DNA of 23,773 nucleotides. Origin: an uncultured Eubacteriales bacterium. GTDB taxonomy: Bacteria > Bacillota > Clostridia > Oscillospirales > Oscillospiraceae. This document shows positions 15,177 through 21,946 of the stretch, in pieces; the stretch's first letter is position 1; the number at the start of each line of letters is the position of its first letter. Under the pieces are notes generated by a model. The model saw only the letters and a list, made by a program, of their open reading frames with translations. It had not been told where the DNA came from and ran no database searches. The translations under genes and the position numbers were made by a program. The stretch lies in NCBI GenBank assembly GCA_900548615.1, contig URKW01000017.1, positions 1 through 23,773 on the forward strand, written 5' to 3'.

Positions 15177-16561
15177 TGTGCCTGTCCTCCCTTCGCCAGC
15201 AGCTTTTCCTTCAGCTTCGCCTTCACCCGGAAGGCCAGCGGCGTGCCGTCCACGCCGTACAGAATATACACGTCGTCGCCGGGCGTCAAATACAGCTTGT
15301 CCAGCGCCTTGAACTCGTCGTCCTCCAGAAAGATCTTCTCCTCCGGAATGCCCGCCAGCAGCAGCCGCAGCTTATAGTCCCGGGCTCTCGGCCCGGCGCA
15401 CACCAGCTGCACGATGTCGTCGTGGTTCAAAAATTCAAAGTCCGTGTCGTACATCCAGCTGGGATTCTCCGACCAGTTTTTGGACACGCCCATGCAGTTC
15501 ATCATCACCAGCAGCTCCTTGCGGCCCGGCTTGGACTGGATATAGTCAAAGTTCCGGCTGCACGCCAGCGCGTTCTTGTCCTTGGACATCTGCATGATGA
15601 CGTTGACGCCGCCGATCCTCTCCTCGGACAGACGGCTCTCCAGAATTTTTGTCCCGGCGAACCGCTTCCGGATGGTCTCATGGCGCAGTCCCAGCTGGCG
15701 CAGTGCCGCGATGACCGCCATCATATTGTAAATGTTGAACAGGCTGTCGGTAATGAGGTCGTAGGGATAGGTTACCCCGTCCTTTTCCCGCACCGCCATG
15801 GTGCGCGCCTGCAAGTCCACCCGCTCCGCCAGATAGTCCGCCTCCGGGGAGTGGAAGCCGCAGCTCTCGCACACCGCGTGGCCAATGTGGTGATACCGCC
15901 GGTACTCATACCGCAGCTTGCCCGCGCACTTGGGGCAGATGCGCATGTCGTTCAGCAGGTTCACGCAGTCCGTCACGTCTCCCGGCATCCGCCCAATGCC
16001 GAAATAGCACCGCTCGTTCCCCTCCGCCACGACGCAGGAGATGAGGTCGTCGGCATTCAGGATCAGCTTGCTCTCTTTCGGCAAATTCCGGCTGAGAATG
16101 CCCGCAATGTACCCCGGATGGGCGTTGCGCATGATGGAATCCCGGAACAGATTGGTGATCAGGATATAGTTGGGCCGCACATAGGGATAGATCTTCGGCG
16201 CCGACCGCTCGTCGATCTCCAGCACTGCCATGTCGCAGTTCTTCACCCGGCCCAGCATGTCGCAGTTGCGGATGAAAGCCGTGGACACGCCGGAGGTGAT
16301 GTTGCTGCCCGCCCGGTTGCTGAGGACGCGGTGGCCCTCCGCCTCCAGAATGTCCACCAGCATATTGCTGACGGTGGTCTTGCCGTTGGTGCCGGTGACG
16401 GCCACCATTAGGGGCGGCTTGCCCACATATTTCAAAAAGTCAGGGCACACCTTCACCGCCAGCGAGCCGGGGAAGTCCGTGCCGTTGTGATGGGTGATCT
16501 TCAGCGCCGGAATGGACAGCTTGCCCAGCCACAGCGCCAGCAAAAACCGCAGCTTACCCAT
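15173..16561 (-). CDS. murT: MurT-like Mur ligase (lipid II amidation subunit)
   Basis: This is a 462-residue Mur ligase homologue of the MurT type, the ATP-dependent partner of GatD in amidating lipid II D-Glu. The ATP-binding loop is TGTNGKTT (56-63). The middle domain has the characteristic Cys4 zinc ribbon (C209, C212, C231, C234), and the C-terminal domain (DUF1727) spans about 340-450. The start at 16561 is chosen over an in-frame Met at 16615 because GGAGG lies 8 bases upstream and the homologous N terminus begins there. The gene overlaps the upstream cyclase gene by 8 bases and gatD by 4 bases. In Staphylococcus and Streptococcus an Asp of MurT completes the GatD triad; the region I think is equivalent reads NPSW (366-369), with Asn, but that alignment is uncertain. 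Confidence 0.93.
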   Translation of the reverse strand: MGKLRFLLALWLGKLSIPALKITHHNGTDFPGSLAVKVCPDFLKYVGKPPLMVAVTGTNGKTTVSNMLVDILEAEGHRVLSNRAGSNITSGVSTAFIRNCDMLGRVKNCDMAVLEIDERSAPKIYPYVRPNYILITNLFRDSIMRNAHPGYIAGILSRNLPKESKLILNADDLISCVVAEGNERCYFGIGRMPGDVTDCVNLLNDMRICPKCAGKLRYEYRRYHHIGHAVCESCGFHSPEADYLAERVDLQARTMAVREKDGVTYPYDLITDSLFNIYNMMAVIAALRQLGLRHETIRKRFAGTKILESRLSEERIGGVNVIMQMSKDKNALACSRNFDYIQSKPGRKELLVMMNCMGVSKNWSENPSWMYDTDFEFLNHDDIVQLVCAGPRARDYKLRLLLAGIPEEKIFLEDDEFKALDKLYLTPGDDVYILYGVDGTPLAFRVKAKLKEKLLAKGGQAQ

Positions 16562-17192
16562 TGTATCGTTCCTCCATGGCGATGGCGCGGCAGGAGCAGC
16601 CATCGGAATTTTCAAATTTCAGCGGCAGCGTCACAAAGGTGAACCGCCGTCCGATCAAAGCGTCCAGCCCCGTCAGGTTCTCCGTGTTGACGAAGTCCGC
16701 GCGCATCAGTGTAATGTGGTTGGGGAAGTCCACGCTGTCGCAGGGATCCAGCGAGATGGTATCCTCGCCCACGCCCTTCAAAGGCAGGGTGGCCAGATAC
16801 GCCGCCGCGTCGGCTGTCAGACAGGGGAAGCCCTCGTAGTAATCGGGGCTGCCCCACTTTTTATCCCATCCGGTGCAGAACAGCACGAAGTCCACGCCGT
16901 CCAGATTATAGCTTTGCAGCAGGGGAAGGGAGATGCTCTCCCGTTCCCGACAGTCCACCACCACCGCTGTCCCGGCAAATTTTTCGCCCGGATAGCTGTC
17001 CAGCGCCGCGCCGTCCAACAGCATGTGGGCCGGCGCGTCCATGTGGGTGCCGGTGTGGGAGAACATGTGCAGCAGCGTCTCCCGATACCCCACCGCTTCG
17101 ATGGTGCAGGCGGTGGTCAGCTTCGGCTGCTCCGTGCCGGGATACACCGGCATGTCGTTTTGTATGGTGTGGGTCAGATCGTATACCTTCAT
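16554..17192 (-). CDS. Cyclase-family metal hydrolase (kynurenine formamidase-like)
   Basis: The 212-residue protein belongs to the cyclase/kynurenine-formamidase superfamily (PF04199), metal-dependent amide hydrolases. The metal-binding signature HTGTHMDAPAH lies near residues 46-56, preceded by the family start YDLTHTIQNDMPVYPG, and VDFVLFCTGWDKKWG follows in the middle. The ATG at 17192 is preferred to the in-frame GTG three bases earlier because AGGAGG is 8 bases from the ATG. The ribosome site overlaps the mnmG stop codon and the 3' end overlaps murT by 8 bases, so translation is probably coupled. No other tryptophan-degradation gene is nearby; the substrate is unknown and kynurenine formamidase is only the best-known relative. 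Confidence 0.9.
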   Translation of the reverse strand: MKVYDLTHTIQNDMPVYPGTEQPKLTTACTIEAVGYRETLLHMFSHTGTHMDAPAHMLLDGAALDSYPGEKFAGTAVVVDCRERESISLPLLQSYNLDGVDFVLFCTGWDKKWGSPDYYEGFPCLTADAAAYLATLPLKGVGEDTISLDPCDSVDFPNHITLMRADFVNTENLTGLDALIGRRFTFVTLPLKFENSDGCSCRAIAMEERYNG

Positions 17193-17205
17193 CACTTCAC
17201 CCTCC

Positions 17206-19071
17206 TTATTTGCCCAGATAGATCATTAGCGCCGCCATATCGGCGGGGGATACGCCGGAGATACGCCCTGCCTGTCCCAGACTCCGGGGCCGGATGGCGC
17301 TGAGCTTTTCCCGCGCCTCCAACCGCAAGCCCTGAATGTGGCCGTAGTCCAAGTCCTCCGGCAGCAGCCGCTGCTCCAGCCGCTCGAACTCCGCCACCTG
17401 CTTCTGCTGCCGCTGGATGTAGCCCTCGTACTTCACGGTGATCTCCACCTGCTCCACCACGTCCGCCGCCAGTTCCTGTGGCGCGGGATCGAAAGGGCGC
17501 AGATCGTTATAGCTTACCTGCGGTCTCCGCAGCAGGTCGATAAGGCGGCACCCGTCGCTGACGGGGGTGGTGCCCCGCTCCGCCAGCAGAGCGTTCAGCG
17601 CCTCGCTGCCGGGAATGCCCGTGTGCTCCAGCCGCCTGATCTCCTGCGCCACAGCGGCGTATTTTGCTTCCACCGCCGCCAGACGCTCCTCGCTGACCAG
17701 GCCGATCCGGTGGCCGATGGCCGTCAGCCGCTGGTCGGCGTTGTCCTGCCGCAGCACCAGCCGGTACTCCGAGCGGCTGGTCATCATCCGGTACGGCTCC
17801 TCCGTACCCTTTGTCACCAGATCGTCGATGAGGGTGCCGATGTAGCTCTCGCTGCGTTTTAAGACCAACGGCTCACGGCCCAGCAGCGCCAGCGCCGCGT
17901 TGACGCCTGCCGCGAAGCCTTGCGCCGCCGCCTCCTCGTAGCCCGAGGAGCCGTTGAACTGCCCCGCGCCGTACAGTCCCGCCACCGCCTTCGTCTCCAG
18001 CGTGGGCTTCAGCGCCAGCGGGTCGATGCAGTCGTACTCGATGGCGTAGGCGGGCCGGGTCATCACCGCGTGCTCCAAGCCGGACACGGTGTGCAGCATC
18101 TGAATTTGAATTTCCTCCGGCAGGGAGGAGGAGAACCCCTGAATGTACAGCTCCTCCGTGTCCAGCCCCATGGGCTCGATGAACAGCTGGTGCCGGGGCT
18201 TGTCGGCAAACCGCACCACCTTCGTCTCAATGGACGGGCAGTACCGGGGGCCGATCCCCTCAATAACGCCGCTGTAAATGGGGCTGCGATCCAGATTCTC
18301 CCGGATGATCCGGTGGGTTTCCTCGTTGGTGTAGGTGAGGTAGCATACCGCCCGGTTCTCCGGCGGTGTTTCCGTCTCGAAGCTGAAGGGCAGGGGAGAG
18401 GGGTCACCCTCCTGAAGCTGCATTTTGCTGAAATCCACCGTCCGTGCGTTGACCCGCGGCGGCGTTCCGGTCTTGAACCGCCGCAGCGGCAGACCCAGCG
18501 CCAGCAGCCGCTCCGTCAGCGCCGTGGCGGCGTGCATGCCGTCGGGGCCGCTCTCCTCAATGCACTCGCCGATGATGGTGCGCCCGTGGAGATAGGTGCC
18601 GGAGCAGATGACGGCGGCCTTCACGTGGAATACCGCCCCCGTCCGCAGCACCACCTGCGATACATGGCCGTCCTCCGTCCGGATGTCCACCACCTCGCCC
18701 TGCCGCACCGTCAGATGGGGCTGACGCTCCAGCGTGTGCTTCATCACCTTCTGGTATTCCCGGCGGTCGGCCTGTGCCCGCAGGGACCATACGGCGGGGC
18801 CTTTGCCCCGGTTCAGCATCCGGTACTGGATGCAGGCCTTGTCTGCGGCCTTGGCCATTTCGCCGCCCAGCGCGTCCAGCTCCCGCACCAGATGGCCCTT
18901 TCCCGTGCCGCCGATGGCCGGGTTGCAGGGCATGTTGCCCACCGCGTCCAGATTGATGGTAAAGCACACCGTCTCCAGTCCCAGCCGTGCCGCCGCCAGC
19001 GCCGCCTCGATGCCGGCGTGCCCCGCGCCGATGACGGCAATATCAAATTGTCCCGCAATAAACTCTTTCAT
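17206..19071 (-). CDS. mnmG: tRNA uridine-34 carboxymethylaminomethyl-modification enzyme MnmG (GidA)
   Basis: MnmG works with MnmE, using FAD, NADH and methylene-tetrahydrofolate, to add a carboxymethylaminomethyl or aminomethyl group to U34 of certain tRNAs. The 621-residue product has the N-terminal FAD fingerprint DIAVIGAGHAGIEAALAAAR, the MPCNPAIGGTGKGHLVRE segment, SGTYLHGRTIIGE and QFNGSSGYEEAAAQG, all strong family markers. The C-terminal helical domain interacts with tRNA and MnmE. The start at 19071 is preferred over an in-frame Met at 19164 because homology begins there and a consensus promoter lies between the two. mnmE is not in view. The next gene begins 13 bases after its stop, making it the first gene of the four-gene operon. 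Confidence 0.97.
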   Translation of the reverse strand: MKEFIAGQFDIAVIGAGHAGIEAALAAARLGLETVCFTINLDAVGNMPCNPAIGGTGKGHLVRELDALGGEMAKAADKACIQYRMLNRGKGPAVWSLRAQADRREYQKVMKHTLERQPHLTVRQGEVVDIRTEDGHVSQVVLRTGAVFHVKAAVICSGTYLHGRTIIGECIEESGPDGMHAATALTERLLALGLPLRRFKTGTPPRVNARTVDFSKMQLQEGDPSPLPFSFETETPPENRAVCYLTYTNEETHRIIRENLDRSPIYSGVIEGIGPRYCPSIETKVVRFADKPRHQLFIEPMGLDTEELYIQGFSSSLPEEIQIQMLHTVSGLEHAVMTRPAYAIEYDCIDPLALKPTLETKAVAGLYGAGQFNGSSGYEEAAAQGFAAGVNAALALLGREPLVLKRSESYIGTLIDDLVTKGTEEPYRMMTSRSEYRLVLRQDNADQRLTAIGHRIGLVSEERLAAVEAKYAAVAQEIRRLEHTGIPGSEALNALLAERGTTPVSDGCRLIDLLRRPQVSYNDLRPFDPAPQELAADVVEQVEITVKYEGYIQRQQKQVAEFERLEQRLLPEDLDYGHIQGLRLEAREKLSAIRPRSLGQAGRISGVSPADMAALMIYLGK

Positions 19072-19107
19072 ACGCGTCCCCCGCGTCAAACTAAAATTCA
19101 ATCTTAT

Positions 19108-19136
19108 ATTATAATGTATCTCTCTCGAAAGTGCAA
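19108..19136 (-). promoter_or_regulatory. Promoter of the mnmG-cyclase-murT-gatD operon
   Basis: On the minus strand TTGCAC (19131-19136), exactly 17 bp and the consensus TATAAT (19108-19113) give a start near 19101 and a leader of about 30 bases. No other good promoter is seen inside the tightly spaced operon. Confidence 0.82.
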
Positions 19137-19200
19137 GAGGTACTGTGCAACATGCTAAAAACAAACGGAAGAAAACTGTGAAATATATCTAAATTGAAGC

Positions 19201-19229
19201 TTGCAAAATAAAACCCGAAAGCATATAAT
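19201..19229 (+). promoter_or_regulatory. Strong orphan promoter
   Basis: TTGCAA (19201-19206), a 17-bp spacer and the consensus TATAAT (19224-19229) predict a transcript from about 19236. It is followed by a GGAG ribosome site and tiny ORFs, about 380 bases before the two-component system. Confidence 0.75.
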
Positions 19230-19271
19230 ACAAGTGTAAAATGCGAATAGGAAAGGAGCGTGATATGTACG

Positions 19272-19349
19272 ATGCTGAACAAGTTCATCACGGGTGATCT
19301 GGACGACATGATCTTCGCGGATTGCGATTGGCAGCCCAGCGAGCGGTAA
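19272..19349 (+). CDS. Possible 25-residue small protein
   Basis: The frame begins MLNKFITGDLDDMIF, is acidic, and ends DWQPSER. It follows a near-consensus promoter and a GGAG site (19255-19258). That site is better spaced for an overlapping 10-codon frame starting at 19265 (ends at 19297) than for this one, so the 10-codon frame may be a leader peptide or this frame may be translated by reinitiation. Two hairpins follow. I recognise no family. The region could equally be a non-coding RNA, and translation is unproven. Confidence 0.35.
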   Translation: MLNKFITGDLDDMIFADCDWQPSER

Positions 19350-19370
19350 GATCCCCCACTTACGAAGGAA

Positions 19371-19511
19371 CCACGACACATCGGTGCCGTGGCGATTTGC
19401 TTTTTATGGAGGAAATTTCTCCGTTAAAAATACAATATCCGACAAAAACCGACCGTTTTCTACAGGAGGATCGGCCGGTTTTTGCTCTTTACGGCAGCGT
19501 GTCGTAAAGAG
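19371..19511 (+). terminator. Three hairpins before the two-component system
   Basis: Hairpin A (19371-19392) has stem CCACG-a-CAC with GTG-c-CGTGG, an ATCG loop, and T-rich sequence after it. Hairpin B pairs AAAAACCG (19444-19451) with 19476-19483, extended by CCG/CGG across one mismatch, which looks like a terminator. Hairpin C pairs CTCTTTACG (19485-19493) with 19503-19511. A and B probably end the transcript from 19236; C may belong to regulation of the next operon. Confidence 0.5.
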
Positions 19512-19529
19512 ACAGTAAAAAACAGCCTC

Positions 19530-19574
19530 TTAACAATATTTTAACACCACATTAACAAAATTCTGTGATACAAT
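19530..19574 (+). promoter_or_regulatory. Two-component operon promoter with three TTAACA boxes
   Basis: TTAACA occurs at 19530-19535, 19541-19546 and 19552-19557, exactly 11 bp apart, and TACAAT (19569-19574) follows as a -10. No good -35 is present. Direct repeats with an 11-bp period are how PhoB/OmpR-family regulators bind, and Bacillus PhoP boxes are TTAACA-like with a 5-bp gap. The site therefore probably activates this operon by its own or a related response regulator. Confidence 0.7.
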
Positions 19575-19613
19575 ACAGAGTAATTGCAGTGTCCGGCACG
19601 GGGAGGGCGATAC

Positions 19614-20741
19614 ATGAAAAAATGGAAGATCCCATGGCCAGGGCAATGGACAAAAAAGCGAAAGCTGTTTCACCACTCTTTACTGTATTCTGGCAAGGAT
19701 TTCATCGTGTCCGCGGCGCTGTTCTTTTTGACGGTGCTGCTGTGCCTGCTGCTGCGGTCGGTCGACCCCCACAGCGACACCAGCTATGTGGCCGTCCTCT
19801 TTTTTCTGGACGTGTTCCTGACGGCGCTGCTGACGGACGGCTATCTTTTCAGTATCCTCATCGCCGTCACCGGCGTGCTGTGCGTGGACTATGTGTTCAC
19901 CGAACCGTACTGGGAGATCAGCTTCACGCTGGCGGGATTTCCGCTGACGTTTATCGTCATGATGTTCATTTCGGTGGTCACCGGCATGCTGACCAGCCGC
20001 GCCAAGCAGGTGGAAAGTCTTAAGCGCGAGGCGGAGCGGGAGCGTATCCACTCCAATCTGCTGCGGGCGGTGTCTCACGACATCCGCACGCCGCTGACCG
20101 GCATCGTGGGCGCCACCGACGTGCTGCTGGATCAGGAAAACGCCCTGACGCCGGAGCAGCGTCACCAGCTGCTCTCCTCCGCCAACGAGGATGCCCGCTG
20201 GCTGATCCGCATTGTGGAGAACCTGCTGTCCATCACCCGCATCGGCGCGCAGGGCGACGCCAAGGTGACCAAGACGCTGGCGGTGGCCGAGGAGGTCATC
20301 GAGGGCGCGGTGGCGAAGTTTACCAGCCGTGGCGGCAAGCTTCCGGTGCGTGTCCATCTGCCCCAGGAGGTGCTGCTGGTGCCCATGGACGAGCTGCTGA
20401 TCGAGCAGGTGCTGCTGAACCTGCTGGAAAACGCCGCCATCCATGCCGAGGGTGCCACCGAGGTGGACGTGACCCTGGAGCGAAAGGGCGATGTGGCCCG
20501 TATCACTGTGGCGGACAACGGCGTGGGTATCGCCCACGATAAGCTGAACAATCTCTTTGACAGCTCCGCCCACCAGAGCCAGCAGGGCGACCGCAAGCGG
20601 AACATGGGCATTGGCCTTTCCGTGTGCAAGACCGTGGTGCAGGCTCACGACGGTATCATTTACGGCGAAAACGTCTCCCGCCACGGCGGGGCGCGGTTTG
20701 TGATCGAATTACCTATGGAGGAGGAAGACCATGAAGATTAA
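19614..20741 (+). CDS. KdpD-like sensor histidine kinase lacking the N-terminal KdpD domain
   Basis: The 375-residue kinase has a basic N terminus and about four membrane helices (around 28-47, 56-75, 78-95 and 105-126) resembling the DUF4118 membrane region of KdpD (DYVFTEPYWEISFT). The kinase core follows: the H box SHDIRTPLTG with phospho-acceptor His155, an N box in LLNLLENAAIHA, the G1 box VADNGVGIA and the G2 box MGIGLSVCKTVVQAHDG. The ATG at 19614 follows GGGAGGG; an in-frame Met at 19584 has no such site. The cytoplasmic KdpD/Usp sensor region of classical KdpD (which senses K+ or c-di-AMP) is absent. It overlaps the response-regulator gene by 11 bases. No kdpFABC potassium-pump genes are in view, so the signal could differ from potassium. 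Confidence 0.9.
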   Translation: MKKWKIPWPGQWTKKRKLFHHSLLYSGKDFIVSAALFFLTVLLCLLLRSVDPHSDTSYVAVLFFLDVFLTALLTDGYLFSILIAVTGVLCVDYVFTEPYWEISFTLAGFPLTFIVMMFISVVTGMLTSRAKQVESLKREAERERIHSNLLRAVSHDIRTPLTGIVGATDVLLDQENALTPEQRHQLLSSANEDARWLIRIVENLLSITRIGAQGDAKVTKTLAVAEEVIEGAVAKFTSRGGKLPVRVHLPQEVLLVPMDELLIEQVLLNLLENAAIHAEGATEVDVTLERKGDVARITVADNGVGIAHDKLNNLFDSSAHQSQQGDRKRNMGIGLSVCKTVVQAHDGIIYGENVSRHGGARFVIELPMEEEDHED

Positions 20742-21438
20742 AGACAAAGTACTGATCGTAGAGGATGAGCAGAGCATCAGCAATTTCATCTCCATGATCC
20801 TGACAGCCAACGGCTATGATACCATCGTCGTCCGCAGCGGAGAGGAGGCGCTGACCATGATCTCCTCCCATTGCCCGGATCTGATCGTGCTGGATCTGGG
20901 TCTGCCGGATATGGACGGCATCGAAGTGCTGAAATCCGTCCGCAAATGGTCCAGCCTGCCGGTGGTGGTGGTCTCCGCCCGCCATCACGAGCATGACAAG
21001 GTAGAGGCGCTGGACTACGGCGCGGACGACTATATCTCCAAGCCCTTCGGCACCTCCGAGCTGCTGGCCCGCATCCGTACCGCCATCCGCCACACCCGCA
21101 CTACCCTGTCCGATCCCCAGATCGCCCAGTCCGGCAAGTTCACCACCGGCGACCTGACCATTGATTACGACAAGCATCAGGTGCTGATGAACGGCGAGAA
21201 TGCCAAGCTCACCGTCAACGAGTATAAGATCGTGGCCCTGCTGGGCAAGTACGCCGGCAAGGTGCTGACCTACGACTTCATCATCCGTGAGCTGTGGGGC
21301 CCCAAGGCCAAGACCGACAACCAGATCCTGCGCGTCAACATGGCCAACATCCGCCGCAAGATCGAAAAGGATCCCAGCCATCCCGAGTATCTCTTTACCG
21401 AGGTAGGCGTAGGCTATCGCATGCGTGAGGGCGATTGA
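20731..21438 (+). CDS. OmpR/KdpE-family response regulator
   Basis: The 235-residue protein has a receiver domain (about 6-118) with acidic pair Glu11/Asp12, phospho-acceptor Asp55 in LIVLDLGLPDMDG and Lys104 in DDYISKPFG. A C-terminal winged-helix DNA-binding domain (about 138-233) ends FTEVGVGYRM, typical of KdpE. It should be phosphorylated by the overlapping upstream kinase and bind tandem direct repeats, for which the three TTAACA boxes at 19530-19557 are candidates. The GAGGAGG ribosome site lies within the 3' end of the kinase gene. The gene ends at the edge of the mobile element and appears intact at its C terminus. Confidence 0.93.
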   Translation: MKIKDKVLIVEDEQSISNFISMILTANGYDTIVVRSGEEALTMISSHCPDLIVLDLGLPDMDGIEVLKSVRKWSSLPVVVVSARHHEHDKVEALDYGADDYISKPFGTSELLARIRTAIRHTRTTLSDPQIAQSGKFTTGDLTIDYDKHQVLMNGENAKLTVNEYKIVALLGKYAGKVLTYDFIIRELWGPKAKTDNQILRVNMANIRRKIEKDPSHPEYLFTEVGVGYRMREGD

Positions 21439-21495
21439 GACCGAAAAATCTCCTTTCACGAAACTTACATATTTTGGATAAAAGACCTCCGCTTC

Positions 21496-21547
21496 AAGAG
21501 CGTTGACATAGGAAAACAAGCAGAAACCCAGTAAAATCAACGCTTTT
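21496..21547. repeat. Inverted repeat at the element boundary
   Basis: AGCGTTGA (21499-21506) and TCAACGCT (21537-21544) are perfect complements; extension through a wobble pair gives about 11 bp with a 30-base loop. It lies in the non-coding 272-base stretch between the response regulator and the first ICE gene. It may be a recombinase or regulatory site, or simply an RNA hairpin. Confidence 0.4.
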
Positions 21548-21596
21548 AAGGGCAGAGGGCAAACAGGTTAGCTCAAAAATTGAATAACCAAGCGTC

Positions 21597-21630
21597 AAAA
21601 GGGATGTTACCGCAAGGCAGCATCCCTTTT
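21597..21630 (+). terminator. Hairpin terminator 1
   Basis: A perfect 10-bp stem, AAAAGGGATG (21597-21606) with CATCCCTTTT (21621-21630), ends in T residues and has a 14-base loop. It may end transcription from the two-component operon or protect the element from it. Confidence 0.75.
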
Positions 21631-21641
21631 CGCATACGCCC

Positions 21642-21679
21642 ACGCCGTAGATTTTGAGAAAAGTCTACGGCGTTTTTTT
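21642..21679 (+). terminator. Hairpin terminator 2
   Basis: A perfect 10-bp stem, ACGCCGTAGA (21642-21651) with TCTACGGCGT (21664-21673), is followed by a run of seven T residues (21673-21679). It is 32 bases before the first ICE gene and could be a terminator/attenuator. Confidence 0.85.
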
Positions 21680-21710
21680 CTGCCCAAATCTGAGAGGAGG
21701 TGCAGCCACA

Positions 21711-21926
21711 ATGTACTTTACGAACGGCAGCAGCCGTGCGTTTGAAATGCTCATGCGGGGAAAGCCCGGCTTTGACCGCTATGAAAACGGCGGCTGTGCC
21801 GACTGTGAGGATTGCAATACCTGTCACTTTTACCGTCCGCATTGGAAGTACCAGTTCTGTGTGTACGCGGAATGTCCGTATGAGCCGGGCAAGCTGACCG
21901 CCCTCCGGCGCGGCACGGCGAAGTGA
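21711..21926 (+). CDS. Small Cys-rich ICE protein
   Basis: The 71-residue product begins MYFTNGSSRAFEMLM and has a central Cys cluster CADCEDCNTCHFY followed by CVYAECPYEP, in all six Cys spaced like a metal-binding or disulfide knot. The start is set by AGGAGG 10 bases upstream; a longer frame starting at 21654 runs through the terminator and is not credible. I have seen similar small Cys-rich proteins at the start of conjugative-element operons but know no function. It is followed 20 bases later by the replication-initiator-like gene. Confidence 0.75.
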   Translation: MYFTNGSSRAFEMLMRGKPGFDRYENGGCADCEDCNTCHFYRPHWKYQFCVYAECPYEPGKLTALRRGTAK

Positions 21927-21946
21927 GCGAAAGGAGCTGATAACCT

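Noticed and set aside
16554..17195. GTG start three bases before the ATG of the cyclase gene
   Set aside because: The AGGAGG spacing is 5 bases to the GTG but 8 to the ATG, so the ATG is preferred; the difference is one residue.
19072..19164. In-frame N-terminal extension of MnmG by 31 residues
   Set aside because: MnmG homology begins at 19071, and the extension overlaps the promoter at 19108-19136.
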